From Thauera butanivorans NBRC 103042 (GTDB taxonomy: Bacteria > Pseudomonadota > Gammaproteobacteria > Burkholderiales > Rhodocyclaceae), in assembly GCF_001591165.1 (NCBI RefSeq), contig NZ_BCUG01000039.1, positions 1-61,222 on the forward strand: a DNA stretch of 61,222 nt. Reading direction: 5' to 3'. Made by a program: the position numbers and the translations under genes. A model generated the notes under the pieces. That model worked only from the letters and a program-made list of their open reading frames with translations. It had not been told where the DNA came from and ran no database searches. Positions 25,855-33,932 of the stretch are shown here, in pieces (position 1 is the first letter of the stretch; each line of letters starts with the position of its first letter).

Positions 25855-26551
25855 AACGAAACTCGAGGACGGCGTCAAGAAAGCAATCTGGTCACCCTTC
25901 AGGACCGTATTGTTCCTCGGCCTGGCACTTCTCGTCGCAGTCGCCGGCCGAATGTTGATCGACCTGGCGTACACGGGGTCGGATCCAGCCCGGATGGAGA
26001 GGCTGCGCCAGGTGCTCGTCACTGAAGTGACGATGGCCGACGAGACCTTGCCCCACATCCTTGGATCCCCCAGCGAGCGGGCGATGCGCTGGGCACTGGG
26101 TGCCTACGACATCCTCTACGTGAAGACCGGGCTCGACCGGAGCATGATCGCAACACCGAGCGATTTCACCGAATTGGACCGTGCTGTCCGCCGCGGCGTC
26201 GATGCTGCGGTGGCGCAGCCTCATTGGCAGTCCATGATGCTCGGGACTCAGCTGCTGGCCGCTCGAGCCGCCCTACTCCCGAGCCTGTTCCCCACACTGT
26301 TGTTCGCCTGGTCAATCGGCCTGGTCGATGGTGCAGTCGCTCGCTGGAAGCGCCGCGCTGGTGGAGGTCTTGAATCTTCGACCATCTATCACCGGGCGAA
26401 ATACTCCAACGTGTCAGCCACCACGATCGCCCTGGTCGTCTGGTTCTGGTCCCCGATGGCCATCGAATTGTGGCAGTTGGGGCTCTTTCTAGCCCTGCTC
26501 GGAGGGATCTTGCTGCGCATCCAGTTGATGTATTACAAGAAATACATCTGA
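25844..26551 (+). CDS. DUF4400 membrane protein of MOBH elements
   Basis: 235 residues. Membrane segments are visible at about residues 20-40 (VLFLGLALLVAVAGRMLIDL), 140-160, 190-205 and 210-228, with the family element RWALGAYDILYVKTG between them. DUF4400 genes follow traD in SXT- and pCAR1-like MOBH elements, where the function remains unknown. The motif HRAKYSNVS near residue 185 is basic and cytosolic. It is the last recognisable transfer gene of the unit and therefore marks the inner border of the element. It starts 11 bp inside traD. Confidence 0.85.
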   Translation: MAGETKLEDGVKKAIWSPFRTVLFLGLALLVAVAGRMLIDLAYTGSDPARMERLRQVLVTEVTMADETLPHILGSPSERAMRWALGAYDILYVKTGLDRSMIATPSDFTELDRAVRRGVDAAVAQPHWQSMMLGTQLLAARAALLPSLFPTLLFAWSIGLVDGAVARWKRRAGGGLESSTIYHRAKYSNVSATTIALVVWFWSPMAIELWQLGLFLALLGGILLRIQLMYYKKYI

Positions 26552-26792
26552 ACGGTTTGACAGGGGAATATGTTACAGGCCATCATGTCGCCGTGCGCGG
26601 GTAGGTCTCCTGCAACGGGAGTCCAGGACACACCCCCTTCACCGAGTACCGAGGCATGGTAGCCGACGGCCGAAGCCAGCTTAACGATAATGCAAATTAT
26701 CGCGGTTTCAGGCGGCTACTCGTGCAGTTCCTGCCCAATTCAGTACTCCAGCGTGAACGGCGTCATGAATGCCACCTCCTTATCTGACTACC
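26552..26792. other. Gene-poor stretch at the probable element border
   Basis: No convincing gene. Two inverted repeats are visible: GGTCTCC/GGAGTCC (26606-26626, one T/T mismatch, loop TGCAACG) and CGATAAT-GCAA-ATTATCG (26685-26702, perfect). On the minus strand a frame without a start codon stays open from about 26709 down to 26533. A 30-codon plus-strand frame at 26570 has a good AGGGGA site. No integrase, tRNA or obvious att repeat. Confidence 0.4.
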
Positions 26793-26966
26793 ATGCTCTT
26801 CATGAAAACCAGTGTTCTGGTCACGCTTATTGCGTTGATCGCCTTCCTCGGTATCGTGTCGTTGTTGCTGTTCACCGGCAAGGCGCCAACGCATATACGC
26901 ATCCAGCCCGTTCAAGTATCCGGAGCCGCAGGGTCGTCAGCGCCGGATTCCGCTGTACACAACTGA
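26793..26966 (+). CDS. Possible small single-span membrane protein
   Basis: 57 residues from ATG at 26793 (or 54 from ATG at 26802). Residues about 5-27 are a strong membrane segment (VLVTLIALIAFLGIVSLLLF), preceded by a lysine, followed by a polar tail. No ribosome site is obvious, and no family is recognised. It is convergent with ddh, 62 bp away. It may be a real chromosomal micro-gene or chance. Confidence 0.35.
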   Translation: MLFMKTSVLVTLIALIAFLGIVSLLLFTGKAPTHIRIQPVQVSGAAGSSAPDSAVHN

Positions 26967-27028
26967 GCGCTGTGGTGGCCGCGGGCCGATCGCCCCCGCG
27001 CGCCACCTCGAGAACAGCAAATGGACCG

Positions 27029-28018
27029 TCAAAGCAGCTCTTTGCGCAACTGGGCCGGCGTCTTGATCGACAGCAGTCCGGGTGCCACATCGAAGGCGGT
27101 CTTGGCGCCGAACTGGCCCTGTACGTTCAGGCGATAGGCTGCCCGTGCATAGGCCACCAGAACGCTGGCGGTGAACTCGGGATTGCTTTCGAGTTGGAGC
27201 GAATACTCGATCACTTGGGCGTGTGCCTCGGTGGTGTTGCCGCTGCGAATGACGAAGCCGCCATGCGGCATGCGGCTGTGTTCGCGGAGCAAGGTTTCTT
27301 CGCTGATGAAATGGACCGTGGTGTCGTAATCGGCAAAATAGTTGGGCATGGTGACGATGGTCCGCTCGACTTCGGCTGCATCGGCGCCTTCGTTCAGAAC
27401 GACGTAACATTCACGCGTGTGCTTCTGACGGGTCGTCAGTTCGGGACGCAAGCCACTGCGCACTTGCTCGATCGCATCCCGTGACGGCAACGTGTACTGC
27501 ACCCCCGCTTTCACACCGGGCACGCGGCGAATGGCATCGGAATGCCCCTGGCTGAGTCCCTTGCCCCAGAACGTGTAAGTTGCGCCATCGGGCAACAAGG
27601 CTTCGCCATACAGACGATTGATGGAAAACATGCCTGGATCCCAGCCAATGGAAATCAACGCTGTTTTGCCGTTTGCGCGTGCTGGCGCATCGACAGAATC
27701 GAAGTACTCCGGGATCCGCGCATGTGTGTCGAAGCTGTCGACGATGTTGAACCTTGCCGCCATCTCCGGCCCCTGGCGAGGCAAGTCGTCCTTGGAGCCG
27801 CCACATAGAATCAATACGTCGATCGTGTCACGACAGTCGGACAGTGCGGTGATGGGCTGCACCGAGGTCCGGGCGGACAGAGGCTTCACCGACTCCGGCG
27901 AACGGCGGGTAAATACGCCGACCAGCGTCATGTCCGGGTTCCTAGCGATGGCGGCTTCGACGCCGCGCCCCAGATTTCCGTAGCCAGCGATACCGATGCG
28001 AATTTGTGTGTTGTCCAT
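27029..28018 (-). CDS. ddh: meso-Diaminopimelate D-dehydrogenase
   Basis: 329 residues, the standard size. The N-terminal Rossmann fold has the NADPH motif GIAGYGNLGRG (residues about 9-19). Typical family stretches follow: VLILCGGSKDDLPRQ, NIVDSFDTHARIPEY, IGWDPGMFS and YTFWGKGLSQGHSDA. The enzyme reductively aminates tetrahydrodipicolinate to meso-DAP in one step, a short cut in lysine and peptidoglycan synthesis. It is 84 bp after pdf on the same strand, perhaps co-transcribed. First clearly chromosomal gene beyond the conjugative element. Confidence 0.93.
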   Translation of the reverse strand: MDNTQIRIGIAGYGNLGRGVEAAIARNPDMTLVGVFTRRSPESVKPLSARTSVQPITALSDCRDTIDVLILCGGSKDDLPRQGPEMAARFNIVDSFDTHARIPEYFDSVDAPARANGKTALISIGWDPGMFSINRLYGEALLPDGATYTFWGKGLSQGHSDAIRRVPGVKAGVQYTLPSRDAIEQVRSGLRPELTTRQKHTRECYVVLNEGADAAEVERTIVTMPNYFADYDTTVHFISEETLLREHSRMPHGGFVIRSGNTTEAHAQVIEYSLQLESNPEFTASVLVAYARAAYRLNVQGQFGAKTAFDVAPGLLSIKTPAQLRKELL

Positions 28019-28102
28019 CAGGAAATCGACTCCAACTTCAAGAGAATGAATGTTCGCTCAGCGCCCTGTCCATAAGAGCACGCGTCGTGTTCGGCTCTGC
28101 TC

Positions 28103-28630
28103 TCAGCGCCTTTCCATATCTGGGAACAGTACATCAGTGAAGCCGAAACGGGTGAAGTCGTTCACCCGCATCGGGTACAGTACTCCGGCGAGATGATCGC
28201 ATTCATGCTGCGCCACACGAGCGTGAAAACCCTCGACCATGCGATCGATGGGATTCCCTTGCGGATCGAACCCTTGATAGCGGATGCGTTGGTGGCGTGC
28301 CACCACCCCACGCAGCCCGGGGACCGACAGGCAGCCTTCCCACCCCTCCTCCATCACGTCGTCCAGTGGCGTGATGACTGGATTCAGCAGGATCGTGCGC
28401 GGTACTGCGGGGGCGTCGGGATAGCGTTCATTCTGCTCGAAGCCGAAGATCACCAACTGCAGGCCGACGCCGATCTGCGGTGCTGCCAGACCAACACCAC
28501 CATTTGCGCTCATCGTGTCGAACATGTCGGTGATCAATTCGTCGAGTTCCGGCGTTCCGAACGCCGTGATGGGTTTGGCCGGTTCGAGGAGACGCGGATC
28601 TCCCATGCGGAGGAGCGTACGAGCAACCAT
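28103..28630 (-). CDS. def: Peptide deformylase
   Basis: 175 residues from the ATG at 28630; a GTG three codons earlier (28639) is the alternative. The three motifs are intact: [18 protein letters not shown] (metal-ligand Cys about residue 100) and QHECDH (ligands His about 142 and 146, catalytic Glu 143). It removes the formyl group from nascent peptides. It is not next to fmt, so this is probably a second deformylase rather than the one of the usual def-fmt operon. Confidence 0.92.
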   Translation of the reverse strand: MVARTLLRMGDPRLLEPAKPITAFGTPELDELITDMFDTMSANGGVGLAAPQIGVGLQLVIFGFEQNERYPDAPAVPRTILLNPVITPLDDVMEEGWEGCLSVPGLRGVVARHQRIRYQGFDPQGNPIDRMVEGFHARVAQHECDHLAGVLYPMRVNDFTRFGFTDVLFPDMERR

Positions 28631-28834
28631 TGTCTTCACCAGATGTTTGTCGGGATATTTTACACTCTGATTGCAATGCTTTTGAAAAGATCATGGAAAC
28701 ATTATTGATTACAACTATTTGATCAAGTAGGTGTGAATATTGCTTTAGAATGGCCTGCGACCTTCACGTTGCGACGACGTTAACCCCCGCACTCTGGCCA
28801 TACGCCAGCCGTGACGTACAGACAGGAATCACTC

Positions 28835-29599
28835 ATGAAGAAAACCGCCTTCATCGCTGCCACTGCGGCTCTTGCCACCTTCAGTGCCGGAGCATCGGCT
28901 GCTTATGTCAGTCAGGTCGATAGCCTCAGCGGTGGTTTCACCGTCTCTGGATTCAACGATGGCACACCGAATACCTACACGATCAATCTCACGGGCCTTT
29001 CAGGCAGCGGCGTGGTCAACGTCGGTCCGAGCGGCGGCTATGAAATCAGCGCCGGCCCCGGCACCTTGGGTGGAAGCGCTTCGGTCGAGCTCACCGTTCC
29101 GGTCCTCGGAAGCCGTACGTTTACGACAAGCAGTTTCACCTCGCTGTTCACCGGTGACGTCAATTTCAGCGGCCTGGCCGAGGGCAGCTACCCCTTCGCC
29201 TTCGGCACCGGAGCCGTCACCACGCCCATCGGCGTCAATTTCGGCGGCAGCTACGATGGTGCCACGACCATGGGTATTCTCGGCTTCCTGAACGCCCTGC
29301 TGGGGACTTCGTTCGTCGATCCGTCGGGGGCCGGCACTTTCAGTGCCGAAGGCACCATCACTGACACCGGGGTCGTGCTGGATGTCACTGAAACTGCTAC
29401 CGACTGGCCCGGCGCGGGCCAACTCCTGCTGGATTTCATCGGTGATGTTCCCGTCATCGGCGGCAGCTTCCGCATCGACAATCTGGCAATCGTCGCAACG
29501 CCGGCCCCCACCGAGGTTCCCGAACCTGCTTCTCTCGCCCTGCTGGGCCTGAGTATGGCCGGCCTCGCTGTAATCCGGCGCCGTAAGCAAAGCGTCTGA
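28835..29599 (+). CDS. PEP-CTERM sorting-signal surface protein
   Basis: 254 residues, start MKKTAFIAATAAL (28835), with AGGA upstream. A signal peptide ends near AGASA. The mature part is Gly/Ser/Thr-rich, beta-structured and low in charge. The C-terminus is a canonical exosortase target: VPEPASLALLGLSMAGLAV followed by the basic tail IRRRKQSV. Such proteins are processed by exosortase/EpsH and are associated with exopolysaccharide loci in Rhodocyclales; the exosortase itself is not in this window. Function of the mature domain unknown. A terminator follows directly. Confidence 0.85.
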   Translation: MKKTAFIAATAALATFSAGASAAYVSQVDSLSGGFTVSGFNDGTPNTYTINLTGLSGSGVVNVGPSGGYEISAGPGTLGGSASVELTVPVLGSRTFTTSSFTSLFTGDVNFSGLAEGSYPFAFGTGAVTTPIGVNFGGSYDGATTMGILGFLNALLGTSFVDPSGAGTFSAEGTITDTGVVLDVTETATDWPGAGQLLLDFIGDVPVIGGSFRIDNLAIVATPAPTEVPEPASLALLGLSMAGLAVIRRRKQSV

Positions 29600-29623
29600 T
29601 CCAGGCGTTTCGGCAACATCTCG

Positions 29624-29658
29624 AAACCGGCGCCCTCGACAGGGGGTGTCGGTTTTTT
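29624..29658 (+). terminator. Rho-independent terminator after the PEP-CTERM gene
   Basis: The stem AACCGGCGCCC pairs with GGGGGTGTCGGTT (with G-T pairs) around a short loop and runs into TTTTTT (29653-29658). It ends the plus-strand PEP-CTERM transcript 25 bp after the stop. The next start codon (29670) is only 11 bases beyond the T-run. Confidence 0.7.
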
Positions 29659-29669
29659 ACGCTAGCGCC

Positions 29670-30107
29670 ATGTTCGAAAAGATACTCATCCTTTGCACGG
29701 GCAACATCTGCCGCAGTCCATTGGCCGAAGCCCTTCTCCGCGACCGAGCTCAGGCGAAGGGCAAGAAGGTCCTCGTTCGTTCTGCCGGCATTGGCGCTCT
29801 CGTCAATCACGGTGCCGATCAGACCACCCTGCAGGTGGCCGGCCGGCATCAGATCGATCTCGATGGTCATCGGGCACAACAGCTCAACCTCGAGTTGACG
29901 CGCTGGGCCGATCTCATCCTCGGCATGGAAAAGCATCATCTCGACTACACGAACGACCTCGATCCAACCACACGCGGCAAGACCTTTCTGCTCGGCCACT
30001 GGAGCAAGGCTGAAGTGCCTGATCCCTACCGCAAGCCTCAGGAAGCCCACCAACTGGCTCATGACATCATCTCCGAGGCGGTTGAGCAATGGATCGCCAG
30101 GATTTGA
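29670..30107 (+). CDS. Low-molecular-weight protein tyrosine phosphatase (Wzb-like)
   Basis: 145 residues. The P-loop CTGNICRS gives C9 and R15, and the catalytic aspartate is in VPDPYRKP near the C-terminus. The family (Wzb, EpsP, Etp) dephosphorylates the tyrosine-rich tail of BY-kinases, so its likely partner is the Wzc-like kinase at 43-45 kb. Start ATG at 29670; there is no clear ribosome site, and the terminator stem lies just upstream, so a leaderless or re-initiating mRNA is possible. Confidence 0.92.
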   Translation: MFEKILILCTGNICRSPLAEALLRDRAQAKGKKVLVRSAGIGALVNHGADQTTLQVAGRHQIDLDGHRAQQLNLELTRWADLILGMEKHHLDYTNDLDPTTRGKTFLLGHWSKAEVPDPYRKPQEAHQLAHDIISEAVEQWIARI

Positions 30108-30143
30108 TGCCGCCCTCTTCTCCAATCAGCCCGGAGCCATCTC

Positions 30144-30866
30144 ATGTCTGAAACACGAATCGGTCTGCTCCCTGCCCTGCTGCTCGCCGGCAGTGTTGCA
30201 TTTGCAGGCTTTCAGGTAGGAAAAGGGATCGAACGCTTCAGAATGGCCGATCGCAGCATCACCGTCAAAGGCCTTGCCGAGCGTGATGTAAAAAGTGATT
30301 TCGCCGTATGGACCTTGAGCTTCCGCCGTGCGGCGGATGAGTTCAGCACCGTTCAACGAGCGTTGACCACGGACCGCGAGCAGATCGTGTCCTTCCTGCA
30401 CGGCCAGGGGTTCGAGGATGCCGAGATCGAGATACGTCCGCTGCAAGTGCAGGACCTTCTTGCACGCGAGTATGGCCCGGAGCGTGTCGCCCTGCGTTTC
30501 AACGGCCAGGGGCAAGTCACGGTGAAGTCTGCTCGGGTCGATGCTGTCGCAGCAGCCTCGAACAAGGTCGACCCCTTGATTGCCGCCGGTATCCAACTCG
30601 GCGGAGATGGCCAGGGGGAATGGCCGCGCTATCAATTGCGCGGCTTCAATGACATCAAGCCCCTGTTGCTGGAAGAAGCGACACGCAGCGCACGTGAGCA
30701 GGCGAGCAAGTTCGCGGCCGATGCCGGCGCTCGTCTCGGGCCATTGAAGAGCGCAAATCAGGGCGCCATCCGCATCCTGGACGATGATGGCAGCGACATG
30801 GACAGCTCGCGCACCATCGGCAAGCGCCTGCGCGTTGTCAGTACGTTCGAATTCGGGCTGGAGTAG
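30144..30866 (+). CDS. SIMPL-domain (DUF541) periplasmic protein
   Basis: 240 residues, start MSETRIGLLP with GGAG upstream. An N-terminal hydrophobic segment (about residues 6-24) serves as signal or anchor. The rest is a SIMPL/DUF541 domain: ITVKGLAERDVKSDFAVW, SFRRAADEFSTV and ATRSAREQASKFAADAGARLG. The family is widespread and functionally poorly defined; BP26 and YggE are relatives linked to oxidative stress. Six bases separate its stop from the convergent glycosyltransferase gene. Confidence 0.85.
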   Translation: MSETRIGLLPALLLAGSVAFAGFQVGKGIERFRMADRSITVKGLAERDVKSDFAVWTLSFRRAADEFSTVQRALTTDREQIVSFLHGQGFEDAEIEIRPLQVQDLLAREYGPERVALRFNGQGQVTVKSARVDAVAAASNKVDPLIAAGIQLGGDGQGEWPRYQLRGFNDIKPLLLEEATRSAREQASKFAADAGARLGPLKSANQGAIRILDDDGSDMDSSRTIGKRLRVVSTFEFGLE

Positions 30867-30872
30867 CGCCTT

Positions 30873-32129
30873 TCACCGCGCAAGCGGCTTCTTGCCCCGA
30901 GCATCATCCACCACGGCCTCCAGCATCGCCAGCATCTGCTGCGCCAACTCCTTTCTGTCATATTTTCGGGCCCCTTCCAGTCCCTTGCTGCGGTATCGCT
31001 CGTACGCCATCCGATCCTCGAACATCCTCACCACACCGTCGCAGAGCGCATCTGCGTTTTCCGGTTCGAAAACGATGCCTGCGCCTTCCTGTTGCACGAT
31101 ATCGGCCGATTCGCCCGCGACACCGTGCAATACCGGAATGCCCATGCCCATGCATTCGAACAATTTCGATGGGATCACTGTCGTGAAGAGCTCCGTCCTG
31201 CGCAGGTGGATGATCGACACATCGAGCAGAGACCAATAGCGCACGACTTCCTGCTTGGATACCGAATCGACGAATACAACGTTGTCCAGCCCCATCGACC
31301 GCGCTTTCGTCACCAGCTCCGCCTTGCAAGCGCCATCGCCCAGCAGAAGCAGCCGATATCGGTCACCATCGGGCAAGGCCTTCAGCTTGGCAGCGGCTTC
31401 CAGCAGCGTATCCAGCGCATGTGCCATTCCATGCGTGCCGATGTAGCCGGCGATAAACTTTCCTTCCAGCCCCAGTCGAGCGAGCAATTCGGCATCCTTC
31501 TGCCGTGGTTTGAAACGGCTGATGTCGACGCCGTTGGTCACGACATCAATTTTTTGCCCATCGATCCCGCGCCTGATCAGGTTCTCGCGAAAGGCGTTGG
31601 TCACCGTCACCACGGCATCCGCCTTGCGATACAGAAAAAGCTCGAGCTTCTCGACGAGATCCAGCACTTTCGATTCCTTCATCGCCCCCACTGCGCGGAT
31701 CGACTCCGGCCAGAGATCGCGCAGTTCGAATACCCAAGGCACGCGTTTCATCCGACTCGCCACATACGCCGCGCATGCGGTGAAGAATTGTGGCGACGTG
31801 CCCACTACCATATCAACCTTGCGCACGAAGGGACTGGCCAGCACTGCCGACAGCATGAAGCTCTGGTAGTCCAGGATGCGCTTCACGAAACCTTCGTTTG
31901 CCGTGATGTAGGACCATACTCGAATCACGCGGATGCCTTCGACCTCCTCCGTCTGCCAAAGGTGGTTTCGATAACCATCGAAGACCTTGCCCTTGGGAAA
32001 ATTCGGCGCGCAAGTGATCACCGTGACCTCGTGACCCATGCTCCTCCACTCGCGGCAATGTTCGAAAGTACGGCTGGCCGGGGCGTTCACCTCGGGCGGG
32101 AAATTGTCAGTCAGAAAGAGAATGTGCAT
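30873..32129 (-). CDS. Family-4 glycosyltransferase, WbuB-like
   Basis: 418 residues. GT-B fold: the N-terminal motif LFLTDNFPPEVNAPASRT is typical of WbuB/WcaI-like N-acetylfucosamine transferases, and the C-terminal domain has GYIGTHGMAHALDTLLEAA and the nucleotide-binding EGAGIVFEPENADAL. It adds a sugar to the lipid-linked repeat unit at the cytosolic face. The substrate is not predictable. Last gene of the exopolysaccharide operon, 44 bp after the lyase gene. Confidence 0.88.
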   Translation of the reverse strand: MHILFLTDNFPPEVNAPASRTFEHCREWRSMGHEVTVITCAPNFPKGKVFDGYRNHLWQTEEVEGIRVIRVWSYITANEGFVKRILDYQSFMLSAVLASPFVRKVDMVVGTSPQFFTACAAYVASRMKRVPWVFELRDLWPESIRAVGAMKESKVLDLVEKLELFLYRKADAVVTVTNAFRENLIRRGIDGQKIDVVTNGVDISRFKPRQKDAELLARLGLEGKFIAGYIGTHGMAHALDTLLEAAAKLKALPDGDRYRLLLLGDGACKAELVTKARSMGLDNVVFVDSVSKQEVVRYWSLLDVSIIHLRRTELFTTVIPSKLFECMGMGIPVLHGVAGESADIVQQEGAGIVFEPENADALCDGVVRMFEDRMAYERYRSKGLEGARKYDRKELAQQMLAMLEAVVDDARGKKPLAR

Positions 32130-32173
32130 AGGGATGGCAGCAATGATTGAGTACTGGATCTAATGAATGGCGA

Positions 32174-33880
32174 CTACAAGGCTTCGGCATGAGCAGCATG
32201 CTTGGTCGCGTAGGAATCGGCATCTTCCGAAGACCACGAAAAGCGTACATGGGCCCTTCGGTCCACGATCTGCACACGTAGCAGCCTGCATGGCCTCGAC
32301 ACGCCGAAGTGGGGATGCCACGTGGACTCCACCAGTTCCCCCATGCCGTGCTCGATCACCCATTCCACTGGCTGACCACCTGGCAGCACGGCCCTCCCCC
32401 GGCGTCCATTGCCCTCGATCGAAAGTGCCACATCGGGATGGAAGCGATACTGCGCCACCGCCTCGGCATAGGTGCCTGTCAAACCATCCGCGACGCTCAG
32501 CTCACCAGGCCGCAGGGACCAGCTCCGCGTGTGCAGCGGACGCCCTTTCAGCCGGCGATAGCCGTCGTGGCTGCAGCTGACCTGCATGCAGGCAACGTCC
32601 TCCCTGCATGCCAGTCCACTCGGATATGCTCGCCCGGCGACTCGAAAGCCGCCCCATACCTCGGACGAATCCATGCCATCCACAATCACCGTGTTGTGTG
32701 CTGCGGTACCGCGCTGGCGCAGGCGTTCGGCACTCGCGCCGTAGCACGAAGTTCCGCCATTCACCAGGAGGCGCTGTCCGAACAAGGACAGCTCGAAGCC
32801 CAGCGTGTCGGCATGCGCATGCCCTGGCAGGTAATCCGGCCCCACCCGTGCCACATCCAGCAAGGCAAGCGCTGCGTCCGATGCCAGGCGTACATAGCCA
32901 CTGGCTGCCAATACTTCCATCGGTTTCGGTACCGGCACGCTCACGGCCGGAAAGCAGCGCGCGAAGTACGCTTCCATCTCTGCAATCGAAGGGGCAATTC
33001 CGATCGCCGAATCATTGAACAGCGAGATCTCGCCGTCCGGATGACACATCGTCCGCAGCCAATGCATCATCGCCGCAACCTTCGGCACTAGCCAGGCACG
33101 GACCAGCGCGCAGTCCTCGGATGCGGCTGATTCGTAACAAGTGGCGATATTGACCAGATCGAGCACATCCTCCAGGGCCAGCACGTGATACATCGTACTG
33201 AGTTCGAAGTGGCCGCCATCGGGCAGTATCTGTTCGGATATCTCGCGCACCAGAATTCTCAGCGCCGTTCTTCTCCAGCCGTCTGCTTCCTCGCCTTCGA
33301 AGAACAGGCCGGCAAACAGCAAGGCCTTGGCATTGGCAAACAGATGGTTGCCCAGCAGATGGATCTCCAGCCGCTTGCTCAGCCAGCGCGCCTGCACAGC
33401 CAGGCTGTGCCGTGCCGCCGGCGGCAGTTCCCCGCCGGCCAGCGCCCATTTGATCCAATTGACAATGCGCAGCGAAAGCGGATATGGCTCCCAGCCGTTA
33501 CCCTGCCCGGGCGGATTGTGCCGGATCCAGTCCTCGATCAGGGCGACATGCCAGGCGTATCGCTGTTCGGCGCCGATCGCGTTGAGATCATCAAAATAAT
33601 GCTGGTTGTAGCGCCACAATTTTTCACGCTGAGGTCCGTCCCAGCCGATCTCGTCCAGTCCGCCCGGCTCGTTCAAGAAAACGAATTGCCGCGGTCCATC
33701 CATGCTCGCCAGTCGCCGTGCGCTTGCCTGCCACGTGCCCCTATGGGCACGAAGGGCAGGCGCCGGGCGCAGGTCAGGCTTGGGTCGTGAATATCGGAAC
33801 CATATCCGGCCATAAAACTGCACCGGCCGCAAATGGCGCAAGGTGCGCCAATAGAGTCCCGCCTTGCTCAATAGATCCAT
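32174..33880 (-). CDS. Heparinase II/III-family polysaccharide lyase or modifying enzyme
   Basis: 568 residues. An N-terminal alpha/alpha barrel (about 80-320; WEPYPLSLRIVNWIKWA, LGNHLFANAKALLFAGL, DGGHFELSTMYHVLALED) is followed by a beta-sandwich Heparinase II/III domain (about 340-540; GPDYLPGHAHADTLGFEL with candidate catalytic His, and GTAAHNTVIVDG). No signal peptide is visible, which is common in this subgroup found inside exopolysaccharide clusters. It may trim or modify a uronic-acid polymer by beta-elimination; consistent with the TviB-like gene nearby. Confidence 0.85.
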   Translation of the reverse strand: MDLLSKAGLYWRTLRHLRPVQFYGRIWFRYSRPKPDLRPAPALRAHRGTWQASARRLASMDGPRQFVFLNEPGGLDEIGWDGPQREKLWRYNQHYFDDLNAIGAEQRYAWHVALIEDWIRHNPPGQGNGWEPYPLSLRIVNWIKWALAGGELPPAARHSLAVQARWLSKRLEIHLLGNHLFANAKALLFAGLFFEGEEADGWRRTALRILVREISEQILPDGGHFELSTMYHVLALEDVLDLVNIATCYESAASEDCALVRAWLVPKVAAMMHWLRTMCHPDGEISLFNDSAIGIAPSIAEMEAYFARCFPAVSVPVPKPMEVLAASGYVRLASDAALALLDVARVGPDYLPGHAHADTLGFELSLFGQRLLVNGGTSCYGASAERLRQRGTAAHNTVIVDGMDSSEVWGGFRVAGRAYPSGLACREDVACMQVSCSHDGYRRLKGRPLHTRSWSLRPGELSVADGLTGTYAEAVAQYRFHPDVALSIEGNGRRGRAVLPGGQPVEWVIEHGMGELVESTWHPHFGVSRPCRLLRVQIVDRRAHVRFSWSSEDADSYATKHAAHAEAL

Positions 33881-33932
33881 CGTCGTTCGACTCGGTTCAC
33901 CGACAAGGGAGCGCTGTCTGCATGGCAGCCTC

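Noticed and set aside
26552-26792. Riboswitch, group II intron end or tRNA at the element border
   Set aside because: Hairpins are present but no conserved core, domain V or cloverleaf could be recognised.
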